64,000 nucleotides of DNA from Nostoc sp. CHAB 5834 (GTDB lineage: Bacteria; Cyanobacteriota; Cyanobacteriia; Cyanobacteriales; Nostocaceae). Both the position numbers and the translations under genes were made by a program. Shown piece after piece: positions 8,608-17,633 of this stretch. The notes beneath the pieces are model-generated. The model saw only the letters and a program-made list of their open reading frames with translations, had not been told where the DNA came from and did no database searches. The stretch is from contig JAIVFU010000020.1 of assembly GCA_020829485.1 (NCBI GenBank), positions 1-64,000 on the forward strand. Direction: 5' to 3'. Every line of letters starts with the position of its first letter. Positions within the stretch are counted from its first letter, which is position 1.

Positions 8608-8672
8608 TTTTTAGGGGTACAGAGTGCAGCACTGTGCCCTTAAATTATTCACATAGCAACTAAAGGATGAAA

Positions 8673-9002
8673 ATGCAAACATATTATTACGTTTTGGCTA
8701 GTCAAAAATTTCTTCTCGAAGAAGAACCGACACACGAAGTTCTCAAAGAGCGCACCCGTTACTACCACGAACAAGAAAAACAAATAGATTTTTGGTTGGT
8801 TCAGCAACCAGCTTTTTTGGAAATACCGCAGTTTACAGAGCTAAAGGCGAAGTGTCCCCAACCAGCAGTAGCAATTATTTCTACTAATCCCCAATTTATT
8901 ACTTGGTTAAAACTGCGTTTAGAGTACGTTATCAGTGGTGAATTCCAAGCTCCTTCTGAGACAATACCCGATGCATTGGCATCGCTTGCTATCGTCTCTT
9001 AG
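8673..9002 (+). CDS. ycf54: Ycf54 (Mg-protoporphyrin IX monomethyl ester cyclase accessory factor)
   Basis: Small protein needed for assembly or stability of the aerobic cyclase that forms protochlorophyllide in chlorophyll synthesis. The opening TYYYVLASQKFLLEEEP, DFWLVQQPAFLE and FITWLKLRLEYVISGEF are diagnostic for Ycf54. Two in-frame ATGs exist, at 8667 and 8673. The second has AAAGG at the right spacing and matches the usual N-terminus, so it is preferred (109 residues). Starting at 8667 adds two residues (MK). The gene is monocistronic and followed by heptamer repeats. Confidence 0.93.
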   Translation: MQTYYYVLASQKFLLEEEPTHEVLKERTRYYHEQEKQIDFWLVQQPAFLEIPQFTELKAKCPQPAVAIISTNPQFITWLKLRLEYVISGEFQAPSETIPDALASLAIVS

Positions 9003-9095
9003 GAATGGGGCATGGGGTATTGGGCATTGGGCATTAGTTATTAATTATTCTCCTCTGCTCCCCCCACTCCCCATTCCCCACTCCCCACTCCCTAA
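9003..9095. repeat. STRR1-like heptamer repeats after ycf54
   Basis: GGGGCAT/GGGCATT units followed by CCCCACT/CCCCATT units, matching the CCCCA(A/G)T type. The G-rich and C-rich halves are complementary and may form a stem. Confidence 0.6.
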
Positions 9096-9221
9096 TTTTA
9101 TTTTTGAGTAAAAAAATATATTTTTTGACACTCATTTTATCCCCATACTGAAGTAACTAGGTTTTCAGCTTTTTTCTTATAAAATCTTCTAAGACACCTT
9201 GATTTACATAATCTAACTTTT

Positions 9222-9896
9222 GTGCATAGATTTCAGATTTTACCAAGTGTTTTAGGATTAGCGATGTCTACGATGAGCTTCGCTTACGCAGGGTTGATTG
9301 GTGGCATGAGTTCTGTCTTTGCCCAACAAACCATTCCCCTTTGTCAACCACCAAATGCGGGTGAGTATCTTTTATTAGTAGTCAGCCCCACAGCAAATAA
9401 TCAAAAGCAGTTGCGTAGTGCCTTACCACCGGAACTGAAGACGATTAACTGCAAATATCTCAACGAAACTGTGACGCGCATAGGGGGCTTTAATAAAATT
9501 GATGATGCCAATCGATGGGCAAGGTATGTCAGCAATATTGTTGGCTTGTCTGCCATCATCACTACTCGACCAACAACGCCAGATGTGCAGCCACAACAAC
9601 AGCCACAGCTACAGCAACCTCAGCAGACAGTTTATAATCCCCAACCATTAGGAGAAGGTTATGCAGTGCTGGTAGATTATTACAACCGTCCAGAACTAGT
9701 AAATAGTGTGCAACAAGCAGTGGGAGGTAACGTAGGTTTTGTTTCTTATGGACAACGCCCTTACTTGTTGGCAGTTTATACGACTAACCAAACTGAAGCA
9801 TACAACACCTTGCAGAAGCTGAACAATGGCGGTTTTGTTGCCAGCATAGTAGATAGTCGTAAGGTAATTTTGCTACGCTCAACTGTACGGTTGTAG
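9222..9896 (+). CDS. Exported hypothetical protein with two SPOR-like halves
   Basis: The start is GTG at 9222; the first 35 residues form a long signal peptide ending around SVFAQQ, so the protein is probably periplasmic or in the cell wall. Two similar halves follow (GEYLLLVVSPTANNQKQLRSALP and GEGYAVLVDYYNRPELVNSVQQAV), each ending in a pattern like NRWARYVSNIVG or TLQKLNNGGF. These resemble SPOR-type peptidoglycan-binding repeats, but the resemblance is weak. A Gln/Pro-rich linker (residues about 125-145) joins them. Similar exported proteins are common in filamentous cyanobacteria. An internal ATG lies about 16 codons into the signal peptide. Confidence 0.65.
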   Translation: MHRFQILPSVLGLAMSTMSFAYAGLIGGMSSVFAQQTIPLCQPPNAGEYLLLVVSPTANNQKQLRSALPPELKTINCKYLNETVTRIGGFNKIDDANRWARYVSNIVGLSAIITTRPTTPDVQPQQQPQLQQPQQTVYNPQPLGEGYAVLVDYYNRPELVNSVQQAVGGNVGFVSYGQRPYLLAVYTTNQTEAYNTLQKLNNGGFVASIVDSRKVILLRSTVRL

Positions 9897-9945
9897 TCAT
9901 TAGTCATTAATCATTAGTCATTAGTCATTAGTCATTGGTTAATAA
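9893..9945. repeat. AGTCATT heptamer array
   Basis: About six degenerate units of AGTCATT/AATCATT/GGTT follow the stop codon, between two convergent genes. Confidence 0.7.
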
Positions 9946-9967
9946 ACTGTAGACTGTAGACTATTGA

Positions 9968-10423
9968 CTAATAAGCAGACCTAGCTAACCAATAGATGGT
10001 TATGCCCAATGCCGAGCCAGCTATTACTTGAACTGGTGTATGTCCGAGTAATTCCTTCAGACGGTCTTGGCTAAAGTCTGGTTTTTCATGAAATAATTCA
10101 TCAATCATTTGATTCAAGATACGAGCTTGCTTACCAGCCGCTTGGCGAACTCCGGCTGCATCGTACATGACGATGACGGCAAAAATCATTGCAACGGCAA
10201 AATCAGGAGATGCCCAACCGAGTGTTTGCCCTACACCTGCGGCAAGAGCTGTAACTAAAGCTGAATGGGCACTGGGCATACCTCCGGTTGTCACCAAAAC
10301 ACGCACATTCAGTTTGCGATTTTTGACGATCTCGACTACGAGCTTTAGGGCTTGAGCAATTAAACAAGCTATCAGAGCAACCAGCAGCACCCGGTTGTCT
10401 AAAATGTTGCCTATGTCCTGCAT
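9968..10423 (-). CDS. Divergent PAP2 (acid phosphatase/vanadium haloperoxidase-like, YuiD/DUF212) membrane protein
   Basis: 151 residues with the family hallmark TTGGMPSAHSALVTALA (residues about 45-61) carrying the catalytic SxH of PAP2 enzymes, and AAGVRQAAGKQARILN followed by the C-terminal LLGHTPVQVIAGSALGI. Four hydrophobic segments place it in the membrane. It is thought to dephosphorylate lipid or prenyl phosphates; the reaction here is not known. It lies 269 bases downstream of the prenyl diphosphate synthase on the same strand, consistent with a role in isoprenoid phosphate metabolism. Confidence 0.88.
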   Translation of the reverse strand: MQDIGNILDNRVLLVALIACLIAQALKLVVEIVKNRKLNVRVLVTTGGMPSAHSALVTALAAGVGQTLGWASPDFAVAMIFAVIVMYDAAGVRQAAGKQARILNQMIDELFHEKPDFSQDRLKELLGHTPVQVIAGSALGITIYWLARSAY

Positions 10424-10536
10424 GGTATTTTGGTTAGGTTAGTAAATATTAGCAGCAGTTGTTGGTTGAGGAAATATCTAGATTCAACCCAAAATCCAAA
10501 ATTAACCTAGTACATCAAGGTGGAAACAGACCAACT

Positions 10537-10600
10537 ATTCAAATTCACCCAAAAGCTTACTTAAAAGCTTTTTGGATTTTGATATGAGTGAATTTTGAAT
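10537..10600. repeat. Inverted repeat between crtE and the PAP2-like gene
   Basis: ATTCAAATTCACCC at the left pairs with GAGTGAATTTTGAAT at the right, with an inner palindromic AAAAGCTTACTTAAAAGCTTTT-type core. It could be a short MITE or a transcript-stabilising hairpin; only one copy is seen in this window. Confidence 0.55.
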
Positions 10601-10692
10601 TTTGCTAGACGGTGTAGTATAGCATGGCATCAATCAACTACCCACTCCAAATCAATAAAACGCTTAGGAATTATGAATTATCTAAAGCGTTA

Positions 10693-11625
10693 CTAGTTAT
10701 TGCGGCTGATGATAAAATGAGCGATCGCTTGGAGTGATTTGGCTCTCTCTCCAAATGGTTCTAGTTCTGCACAAGCTGCTTTAACTAACTCTTGGGCTTT
10801 TGAGCGTGATTCCTCAAGTCCCCAAAGGCTAGGATAGGTCACTTTTTGCGCTTTTTGGTCTTTACCCGCAGTTTTGCCTAATTGCTCTTGAGTAGAAGTG
10901 ATATCCAAAATATCATCTATGATTTGGAATGCTAGCCCAATATTTTCAGCATAACGGGTCAGTCGTTGCACATCTTCAGGTGATGCCCCAGCTATGATCC
11001 CACCACAAACTACGCACGCTTCCAAAAGAGCGGCTGTTTTGTGTTTATGGATGAAATTTAGCGTTTCTAGGGAAATATCTGATTTACCTTCCGACTCTAA
11101 ATCGACAACTTGACCGCCGACCAAACCAGCTGCCCCCAGCGCCCGACCAAGACGGGCAATAACCTGCAAGACTAGCTCTCTCTTAACGCTTTGAGGGGTT
11201 TCAATGGCAACAAACTCAAAAGCGAGAGCCAACAAGCCATCCCCAGCCAAAATTGCCACATCTTCGCCATAGACTTTATGATTCGTCAGCTTCCCACGAC
11301 GGTAATCGTCATTATCCATCGCCGGTAGGTCGTCATGAATCAAGGACATTGTGTGGATCATCTCTACAGCACAAGCCGTTGGCATGGCCATTTCGATGGT
11401 TCCACCGATCATTTCACAGGTAGCAAGGCAAAGAATGGGACGTACACGCTTGCCTCCAGCTAATAACGAGTAGCGCATCGCCTCATAAATCTTTTCTGGA
11501 TAAATGATGGGGATAGCCTGATCTAAAGCAGTATCACAAAGCTTTTGGCGCTCTTTCAGGTAAGCTGCTAAGTTAAATGTGGCTTCCTCTGGTGGTGTCT
11601 TTTGAACGTTATCAGTTGCTACCAT
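10693..11625 (-). CDS. crtE: Polyprenyl (geranylgeranyl-type) diphosphate synthase
   Basis: Builds C15/C20 prenyl diphosphates from IPP and DMAPP for carotenoids, phytol and quinones. Both Asp-rich motifs are present: DDLPAMDND with RRGKLTNH following (FARM) and the second motif DDILD. GGKRVRP and the C-terminal end are typical. At 310 residues it matches cyanobacterial CrtE/IspA-type enzymes, and since cyanobacteria often carry one such gene it is most likely GGPP synthase. The ATG is preceded by AGGAAT. It follows folD by about 130 bases on the same strand. Confidence 0.92.
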   Translation of the reverse strand: MVATDNVQKTPPEEATFNLAAYLKERQKLCDTALDQAIPIIYPEKIYEAMRYSLLAGGKRVRPILCLATCEMIGGTIEMAMPTACAVEMIHTMSLIHDDLPAMDNDDYRRGKLTNHKVYGEDVAILAGDGLLALAFEFVAIETPQSVKRELVLQVIARLGRALGAAGLVGGQVVDLESEGKSDISLETLNFIHKHKTAALLEACVVCGGIIAGASPEDVQRLTRYAENIGLAFQIIDDILDITSTQEQLGKTAGKDQKAQKVTYPSLWGLEESRSKAQELVKAACAELEPFGERAKSLQAIAHFIISRNN

Positions 11626-11758
11626 TCTTAAATTCCTGACATTTTGGGGTTTTTGTTTTATAAGTCACAATTTTAAGGTGCTGTGGCGCTGAAAAAATGA
11701 AGAATTAGGAGAGACGCAATTAATAACTCTTAACTCATCACTCATCACTTCTCACTCC

Positions 11759-12646
11759 TCACTCTTTTTCTTTTCTTGCCGCCTTGGAATAGCTGGCAAA
11801 TGTATTTTGCAACAATATGGCGACAGTCATAGGGCCAACACCACCAGGAACGGGGGTAATAAATTCTGCTACAGCAGATGTTGATTCAAAGTGGACATCG
11901 CCAATTAAACGGCTTTTGCCACTAGCATCGGTGACGCGATTCATTCCCACATCTACCACAACAGCGCCCGGTTTTACCATGTCAGCAGTGATTAGTCCGG
12001 GACGACCTACTGCTGCAATTAGAATATCAGCATTTTGGGTGATGCTTTTGAGGTCATGCGATCGCGAGTGAGCGATCGTGACTGTAGCATCAGCTTCTAG
12101 TAGCATCAGTGCCATTGGCTTCCCTACCAAAATACTGCGTCCCACCACTACTGCTTGTTTTCCCTGCAAAGGAATCTCATACTCTTCTAAAAGCCGCATC
12201 ACACCAGCCGGGGTGCAGCTACGTAAACCGGTTTCTCCCCGGACTAGTCGCCCTAAGTTAACTGGGTGGAGTCCATCAGCGTCTTTATCGGGATCAATTT
12301 GATGTAACAGAGCCACAGCATCCAAGTGGTTAGGTAAGGGCAGCTGCACAAGAATACCATCCACCCGTTCATCGTGGTTTAGTGCAGCTATGACCTCTTC
12401 TAACTCCTCAAAGGTCGTTTGGGCGGGAAAATGCTTTCCATAAGAGGCGATCCCAACTTTAGCGCAAGCTTTTTCTTTATTACGAACATAAGCTGCTGAT
12501 GCTGGATTATCGCCAACCATCAGCACTGCTAAACCGGGCGATCGCCCCATTTTTGGTTGTAATTGTGTAATGGCAACAGAAAGTTCTTGCTGAATTTTTG
12601 CAGCTATTGCTTTACCATCAAGGAGTTTGGCAGTTTTTGTTTCCAT
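11759..12646 (-). CDS. folD: Bifunctional methylenetetrahydrofolate dehydrogenase / methenyltetrahydrofolate cyclohydrolase FolD
   Basis: Interconverts 5,10-methylene-, methenyl- and 10-formyl-THF using NADP. Landmarks: YVRNKEKAC with the catalytic Lys of the YxxxK motif near residue 54-58, [21 protein letters not shown], the Rossmann signature [14 protein letters not shown] and the C-terminal [19 protein letters not shown]. At 295 residues it is full length. GGGAA lies ahead of the ATG. It is first in the minus-strand run folD-crtE-PAP2-like, with gaps that leave the operon question open. Confidence 0.96.
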   Translation of the reverse strand: METKTAKLLDGKAIAAKIQQELSVAITQLQPKMGRSPGLAVLMVGDNPASAAYVRNKEKACAKVGIASYGKHFPAQTTFEELEEVIAALNHDERVDGILVQLPLPNHLDAVALLHQIDPDKDADGLHPVNLGRLVRGETGLRSCTPAGVMRLLEEYEIPLQGKQAVVVGRSILVGKPMALMLLEADATVTIAHSRSHDLKSITQNADILIAAVGRPGLITADMVKPGAVVVDVGMNRVTDASGKSRLIGDVHFESTSAVAEFITPVPGGVGPMTVAILLQNTFASYSKAARKEKE

Positions 12647-12865
12647 GAAAATTCCCAGCTATATTCGCCTTTTGTCAAAACACTTCCAACAAATCTTTCC
12701 CCCTGCCTCTTAATTAGTGTCGTAGCGTTTTTTTCACAGTGAATCCATAATCTTTATTTTCTCAGATTAATGGCGTTATCTGAAGAATAAAGAATTAAGG
12801 ATGAAATTCAGAACATTTTTTGCTCAGTTAAGAGTGTGTTTCTGAAAGTGCAGAGAATAGTATAG

Positions 12866-13471
12866 ATGGGAACAGACCTGATGAAACTGGCGACACAAGC
12901 AGTGAAGCAAAAATTTGCTCAATCGGTGGCTTTTATGCAACAAACGAGAATGTCCCTTTCGTTCTTAGACCTCTTGCAAAAGTCCTCAATACCCCACCCC
13001 CAACCCCTCCCCTTGCTAAGGGGAGGGGAGACAAAGCGTAGCTTTGGCGGGGTGGGGTTCTTATTTTTGATTTATGCAAGAGGCCTCTTGTACGGGCACA
13101 GTAGTGTTCCCTACCGCCTGGGGTTGATTTTTTTATTGGTGGTGGGACTTTGTAGTTGTGGTAGTTTAACCTCGTCTAGCTTGAATGGGACTAATTTTAC
13201 AATTGGTACTAATGTCACCCCAATTCGAGAAATTAAACCAGAACAAGACAATAAAGCTACAGTTTACATCCAAGGTAAGGTGGAAAAGAAAGCTCCTTTA
13301 ATGAAGCAGTGGGCTTATCAAATTAGTGACTCAACTGGCCAAATTTGGGTTGTCACCAATCAAAAGAATCTGAACGAGGGGGCACAAGTGGTGATTAAAG
13401 GTAAAATTCGCTACCGAAGTATCCCTTTAGCTGGGAAAGAATTGGGGGAAGTTTATCTAGAAGAAGAGTAA
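12866..13471 (+). CDS. Lipoprotein-like hypothetical protein with a repeat element inserted near its N-terminus
   Basis: The C-terminal half (from TVYIQGKVEKKAPLMKQWAYQI to the end) looks like an OB-fold strand pattern similar to cyanobacterial DUF-type lipoproteins. Before it lies a lipoprotein signal (GLIFLLVVGLCSCGS, with a Cys suitable for lipid attachment). Residues about 35-74 are encoded by a MITE-like element (12968-13085), whose 118-base length is not a multiple of three. The frame before the insert is therefore probably not the original N-terminus. The original start may have been lost; a TTG at 13089 just after the element could start a normal signal peptide. The coordinates given are of the longest open frame. 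Confidence 0.5.
   Translation: MGTDLMKLATQAVKQKFAQSVAFMQQTRMSLSFLDLLQKSSIPHPQPLPLLRGGETKRSFGGVGFLFLIYARGLLYGHSSVPYRLGLIFLLVVGLCSCGSLTSSSLNGTNFTIGTNVTPIREIKPEQDNKATVYIQGKVEKKAPLMKQWAYQISDSTGQIWVVTNQKNLNEGAQVVIKGKIRYRSIPLAGKELGEVYLEEE
12968..13085 (+). mobile_element. MITE-like element family B, copy 1 (118 bp), inside a gene
   Basis: Begins GACCTCTTGCAAAAGTCC and ends TTTATGCAAGAGGCC, so its ends are inverted repeats. The middle has the self-complementary CCCCACCCCCAACCCC ... GGCGGGGTGGGG arms. It is almost identical to 22653-22772. It is read through in frame within the lipoprotein-like gene. Confidence 0.8.
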
Positions 13472-13491
13472 TTAGCAATTAAAAATAACAA

Positions 13492-13929
13492 ATGAACAAT
13501 CAACCGGTACATGTAGCGATCGCAATTCTCTACCAAAAAAACAAGTTTCTTATGCAACTGCGAGATAACATCCCCGGTATTCTCTACCCTGGTTACTGGG
13601 CGCTATTTGGCGGTCATATCGAACCTGGTGAAACACCAGAAGTAGCAGTGAAGCGTGAAATTATAGAAGAAATCGGCTATATATTACCACCTTTTGGTGA
13701 ATTTGGTTGTTATCCCGACGAAAGAGTTGTTCGTCATGTCTTTCATGCACCACTCTTGGTGGAATTAAATCAACTGGTTTTGAATGAAGGCTGGGATATG
13801 GGGTTGTTGACTCTAGAAAATATTTACCAAGGTAGCTGTTATTCGCAAAACGCTGGTGAAGTAAGACCTTTGGGGAATGTGCATCAAAAAATTATGTTGG
13901 ATTTTATTCAGACATACCAACAAACCTAG
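13492..13929 (+). CDS. Nudix hydrolase
   Basis: The Nudix box GGHIEPGETPEVAVKREIIEEIGY is complete, giving the Mg-binding loop-helix-loop that hydrolyses nucleoside diphosphates linked to another moiety. At 145 residues it is a single-domain enzyme; the substrate is unknown. It begins 20 bases after the lipoprotein-like gene and is probably cotranscribed with it. Its stop codon TAG (13927-13929) is formed by the CTAG that begins a family C repeat element, so the C-terminus is defined by that insertion. Confidence 0.85.
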   Translation: MNNQPVHVAIAILYQKNKFLMQLRDNIPGILYPGYWALFGGHIEPGETPEVAVKREIIEEIGYILPPFGEFGCYPDERVVRHVFHAPLLVELNQLVLNEGWDMGLLTLENIYQGSCYSQNAGEVRPLGNVHQKIMLDFIQTYQQT

Positions 13930-14029
13930 TACCGCAGGGCGGAAGTCAAAAGTCAAAAGTCAAAAGTATTATGGAATAAGCTCTTTAGGTATTTTAAATG
14001 GTTGCTCTATTTACGCCGTGGCGTACTAG
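13926..14029. mobile_element. MITE-like element family C, copy 1 (104 bp)
   Basis: Bounded by CTAGTACCGC at the left and GCGTACTAG at the right, with arms CGCAGGGCGGAA and TTACGCCGTGGCG that are roughly complementary. It contains a GTCAAAA triple repeat. It is related to 34067-34179. No open frame. Confidence 0.7.
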
Positions 14030-14092
14030 TTTATCCTTGCTTGGGTATATTGTAATTGCAGCACGATCTCTTAAATAGTTATATGCTTTTTC

Positions 14093-15250
14093 ATGAATCG
14101 AAATAAAAGCCAAAATAGAGTTAGAACTCTTGTGGAGTCATCACTAATGCAATCAGCAAATAAACTACCGCGATGGTTAACTATAGGATTGGCATTTCCC
14201 ATTATTATTCTCAACGGCTGGCTATTGCTCCAAGTCATACAATACTTTCAACCTTTGGTTAGCATTATCGCCGCCGCCATCCTGCTAGCTTTTGTCTTGA
14301 ACTATCCAATCCAGTTTCTTCAAGAACAAGGGGTAAAACGCAACGTAGCGATCGCAGGAGTGTTGCTTTTGACTCTAGTGGTTTTAGTGGCTTTAGGCAT
14401 CACTTTGGTTCCCTTGATTATCCAACAGCTTGTTGAGCTAGCTAATATATTGCCCAGTTGGATTGATTCTGGTACTCAACAGTTGCAAACTTTTCAAGAT
14501 TGGGCGTTAAGTCAACAACAACTTCCGATTAATTTAAGTGGTTTATTTACCCAAGTTCTTGAGCGATTATCTAACCAGCTTCAGTCCTTCACTGGTAGAA
14601 TTCTTGGTTTTGCTGTCGATACCATTGGTATTGTGCTGAACGTGTTGCTGGCGGTAGTGCTGACTATCTACTTAATATTGAACGGTGAACGTCTTTGGGA
14701 TGGAGTTTTTCAGTGGTTTCCTCCTAATATTGGGTTAAGAGTGCGGGAATTACTGCGAGAGGATTTCCACAATTACTTCATCGGTCAAGCAACATTAGGA
14801 GCAGTGTTAGGAGTAACAATTACACTGGCGTTTTTGGCGTTGCAAGTTCCCTTAGCTCTACTTTTTGGTATCGGTATTGGTTTATTTTCTCTCTTCCCCT
14901 TTGGTACAGGAGTAGGTATCGCTATAGTAAGTTTGTTGGTAGCGCTGCAAAACTTTTGGTTAGGAGTTGAAGTCTTAGGTGTAGCTGTTGCGATCGACCA
15001 AGTTAATTCTAATTTTATAGCACCTAGAATTCTCGGCAATTTGACTGGACTAAATCCCGTGTGGGTGGTAATTTCTTTGCTGTTAGGGGCAAAATTGGGA
15101 GGAGTTCTGGGTTTGTTAATTGCGATTCCTATTGCCAGTTTTATCAAGGATATAACAGATAGCTGGCGGGCTGGAGAGTTTAACAAAATAGATGATATCG
15201 TGGCAGAACCTATAAAAATCACAAGTGAGACAGCAGGAACTTATAGTTAA
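14093..15250 (+). CDS. AI-2E family transporter (PF01594-type membrane protein)
   Basis: About eight hydrophobic segments in the 2+6 arrangement of the AI-2E/YdiK family: a pair near residues 28-75, a central soluble stretch about 100-170, then several helices to about 355. The PIASFIKDI end and the segment QVNSNFIAPRILGNLTGLNPVWV are typical. Family members export small molecules or ions; the substrate here is unknown. The first 18 residues are polar, and an ATG at 14147 just before SANKLPRW is an alternative start. It stands alone. Confidence 0.88.
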   Translation: MNRNKSQNRVRTLVESSLMQSANKLPRWLTIGLAFPIIILNGWLLLQVIQYFQPLVSIIAAAILLAFVLNYPIQFLQEQGVKRNVAIAGVLLLTLVVLVALGITLVPLIIQQLVELANILPSWIDSGTQQLQTFQDWALSQQQLPINLSGLFTQVLERLSNQLQSFTGRILGFAVDTIGIVLNVLLAVVLTIYLILNGERLWDGVFQWFPPNIGLRVRELLREDFHNYFIGQATLGAVLGVTITLAFLALQVPLALLFGIGIGLFSLFPFGTGVGIAIVSLLVALQNFWLGVEVLGVAVAIDQVNSNFIAPRILGNLTGLNPVWVVISLLLGAKLGGVLGLLIAIPIASFIKDITDSWRAGEFNKIDDIVAEPIKITSETAGTYS

Positions 15251-15494
15251 AATTCAATATCTAAGTTAAGGTAAATTTGCAATATTGACTATTTACTAAA
15301 TCGTTTGTTTTGCAGATTTTAAACCCGATGTCATGAGACTGATCTGTTAAGTAAGATAGACGTTTTGCTTATTAATAATTTACTACTAAACGTCTTTAAT
15401 ACTTAAACTTTTCCACCAATTTATAATTGTGCAAAATAATCTGTCAATTTAGCTACAAAATTAGATACCCTTACCCTGAGGGGGTAGGGGGAGA

Positions 15495-15525
15495 ATAACA
15501 AATGACAAATGACAAATGACAATTA
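15495..15525. repeat. ACAAATG heptamer repeats downstream of ruvA
   Basis: Three to four consecutive ACAAATG units lie directly against the ruvA stop codon. Confidence 0.6.
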
Positions 15526-16155
15526 AACTTGTTCGCTGCTGAGATGAGCGATCGCTTGTTTAATCCAGTCTTCGACGTAGGCATCTTTGGGTAGTCCGAT
15601 GTCTTCGCTTACCACATGCAGGGCGTGACTGACCTCATGGGCAGTATATCCCAAGGCAAAGAGGGTCATTTGCACCTCTTCGAGAATTCCTGGTGCTGGC
15701 CCACCTGTGGCGACGAAGAACCCGGCTGATTTGCGCCACTCGACTAATTTGCTTTTCAGTTCCAAACAGATGCGTTCAGCGATTTTTTTACCGACACCAG
15801 GAGCCTGAATTAAGATTTGCGTATTGCCAGCGATAATTGCTTGGACTAAATCTGGTAGTTCCAGAGTGTCTAAGAGGGCGATCGCTAAGGCTGCACCAAT
15901 ACCGGTGACAGTCAGCAAGTGGCGAAATAAATCGCGTTCGGCTGGTGAAGCAAAGCCATATAAAAAGGGCACTTCTTCACGAATTTGGAAATGGGTAAAA
16001 ATTTGCGTTACTCCTCCTGACTCTGGTAACTGGTTTGCTAGCCGTTGAGGAACTTGCAAATCATACCCCAAGCCATTCACTTCCAGAGTCAGAATCACGC
16101 GATTAGCGCCAATTGTTTGGATACCAGCGACTATACCTTTTAGATAACTAATCAT
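15523..16155 (-). CDS. ruvA: Holliday junction branch migration protein RuvA
   Basis: Binds four-way DNA junctions and loads the RuvB motor. Domains in order: N-terminal OB fold ([33 protein letters not shown]), the two helix-hairpin-helix motifs ([16 protein letters not shown] and [18 protein letters not shown]), and a C-terminal UBA-like RuvB-binding domain ([15 protein letters not shown]). At 210 residues it is full length. Its ATG overlaps the stop of the upstream sucrose-phosphate phosphatase (TAATG), so the two are translationally coupled. Confidence 0.96.
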   Translation of the reverse strand: MISYLKGIVAGIQTIGANRVILTLEVNGLGYDLQVPQRLANQLPESGGVTQIFTHFQIREEVPFLYGFASPAERDLFRHLLTVTGIGAALAIALLDTLELPDLVQAIIAGNTQILIQAPGVGKKIAERICLELKSKLVEWRKSAGFFVATGGPAPGILEEVQMTLFALGYTAHEVSHALHVVSEDIGLPKDAYVEDWIKQAIAHLSSEQV

Positions 16156-16913
16156 TACAAAAAACCAAAATAATTTAAGCCTTCAATAATTCCACCTGCA
16201 CAAAAACCTGAAGCCAGGTAGCGGTGTTCAGAGGAATGCTCATTGTGCCATTGGAGTAACTCTTTTCGGGCATTCCCCACAATGATTCCCCGTGCGTTGC
16301 CTACAGCAAATAAAGCAATATCATTACCTGAATCACCACAGACAACTGTTTGTTCTGCTGCAAATTTCCACTTCTGGCGTAAAAACTGCATTGCCTGACC
16401 TTTATCGCTGCTATGGGGTACAATGTCAAGGTCAATACCGCTACTGTAGATTAACTTTACATTTAATTTATATTTCTGCAACTCTGCTTCAAGTTGTGGT
16501 AGGACATTTGCAGACGCATCTTGTTCTAAGAAGAAGCTCACTTTAAAGGGACGCTGTTCTGAATCTGGTTGGCGAACTAACCCACGGAATTTTTTAGTAA
16601 TCGATAATACAGTTTCCCGTTCCCATCCCGGAGAGAGGATTTCTGACCAACTTGAGTCTGGAGTTTTAGTATCATCAAGGTAAATTTCTGTACCTACAGA
16701 AAGAACGAGGGCATCTGGTTGCAAAAGGTTTTTTTGAGCTTGGAGTTCTTTATAAAGTACAGGCGATCGCCCAGTAGAATAAACGATTTTCGTACCGTAT
16801 TCTTGGCGATGTTGACTCAGCAATTGATTTAGTTCTGCTAAAGCGCTGTCATCACCCACGGTGCGATACACCAGGGTGTCATCCAAATCTGTTACAAAAA
16901 GAAATTTAGCCAT
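16155..16913 (-). CDS. Sucrose-phosphate phosphatase (HAD family)
   Basis: Removes phosphate from sucrose 6-phosphate, the last step of sucrose synthesis, which in filamentous cyanobacteria feeds osmoprotection and heterocyst carbon transfer. HAD motif I is DLDDTL, motif II YSTGRSP, then the conserved Lys region and motif [13 protein letters not shown]. The [10 protein letters not shown] segment is typical of the SPP subfamily. At 252 residues it is full length for the bacterial form. Upstream AGAGG supports the start. The pairing with ruvA by a one-base overlap is functionally unexpected but common as a chance operon. Confidence 0.87.
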   Translation of the reverse strand: MAKFLFVTDLDDTLVYRTVGDDSALAELNQLLSQHRQEYGTKIVYSTGRSPVLYKELQAQKNLLQPDALVLSVGTEIYLDDTKTPDSSWSEILSPGWERETVLSITKKFRGLVRQPDSEQRPFKVSFFLEQDASANVLPQLEAELQKYKLNVKLIYSSGIDLDIVPHSSDKGQAMQFLRQKWKFAAEQTVVCGDSGNDIALFAVGNARGIIVGNARKELLQWHNEHSSEHRYLASGFCAGGIIEGLNYFGFL

Positions 16914-17244
16914 AACTACCTCTTATGCTTTGCTTTACCATTAAATTTACACTTCTTTAAAGAAAGCATAGATGTAGTCTGGTTTAACAAAAAAATCAGG
17001 AGATATACAGAGGAGTATTCCTCGTGCAAAAACTGCCTTTGCTGTGATATTTCTGACAATTCAGGTTATGTGGAAAAGCGCACAAAAAATCTAATCCCCT
17101 AACCCCCAACTCGTCGCGGGAAGGGGGAAAATTCAAAGTCTCTCTCCTTTTAGGAGAGAGATTTAGAGAGAGGTTTTCCAGATACCTCTGAATTGTCAGG
17201 TTATATTTCGGGTAATAAATAGATTTATAAGTTCATTACAATGA
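16914..17244. other. Intergenic region with inverted-repeat element
   Basis: The promoter of the phosphatase lies at the left. The remainder is dominated by an inverted-repeat element at 17053-17199 (listed separately). No gene seen. Confidence 0.5.
17053..17199. mobile_element. MITE-like element with long inverted arms (about 147 bp)
   Basis: The left arm CTGACAATTCAGG...TGGAAAA pairs with the right arm TTTTCCA...CTGAATTGTCAG over about 25 positions with few mismatches. Internal sequence includes CTCTCTCCTTTTAGGAGAGAG, a second small hairpin. Only one copy is in this window. No open frame. Confidence 0.65.
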
Positions 17245-17470
17245 TTGCTGCAAATGCTTAAACGTTTCTTATACATGGAGGAGCATTTGTTGCAAAGTAT
17301 TAAGCGTTTGCAACAACTAATTATACCTTTGCTGCAAAGACTTAAGCCTTTCTTATACATGGAAAAGCAATTGTTGCAAAGTATTAAGCAGTTGCAACAA
17401 CTAATTATACATTTGCTGCAAATGCTTAAGCCTTTCTTATATATGGCAGAACATTAGCTGCAAACGTTCA
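17245..17470 (+). repeat. 42/84-bp tandem repeat, open in one frame (14-residue units)
   Basis: Units begin at 17245, 17287, 17329, 17371, 17413 and weakly near 17455. Alternate units are closer to each other, giving an 84-bp period. One frame stays open from a TTG at 17245 to a stop at 17455-17457. It reads as 14-residue blocks such as LLQMLKRFLYMEEH and LLQSIKRLQQLIIP, strongly amphipathic. There is no ribosome binding site at the TTG. It may be a repetitive peptide gene or noncoding repeat. Confidence 0.6.
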
Positions 17471-17633
17471 AACTTTGACAACTAATGTTTAAATTTGAGC
17501 AATGTCTACAGAGAGGTAACACCGAAAAACAATGTAGAGAGGTGGGAATAATGTTCGGTTAAGGCAAGAGACGCGATGAATCGCCGTCTCTACACGACTA
17601 CAATCAATTTAACTACCTCTATCGGCTGCTTTC

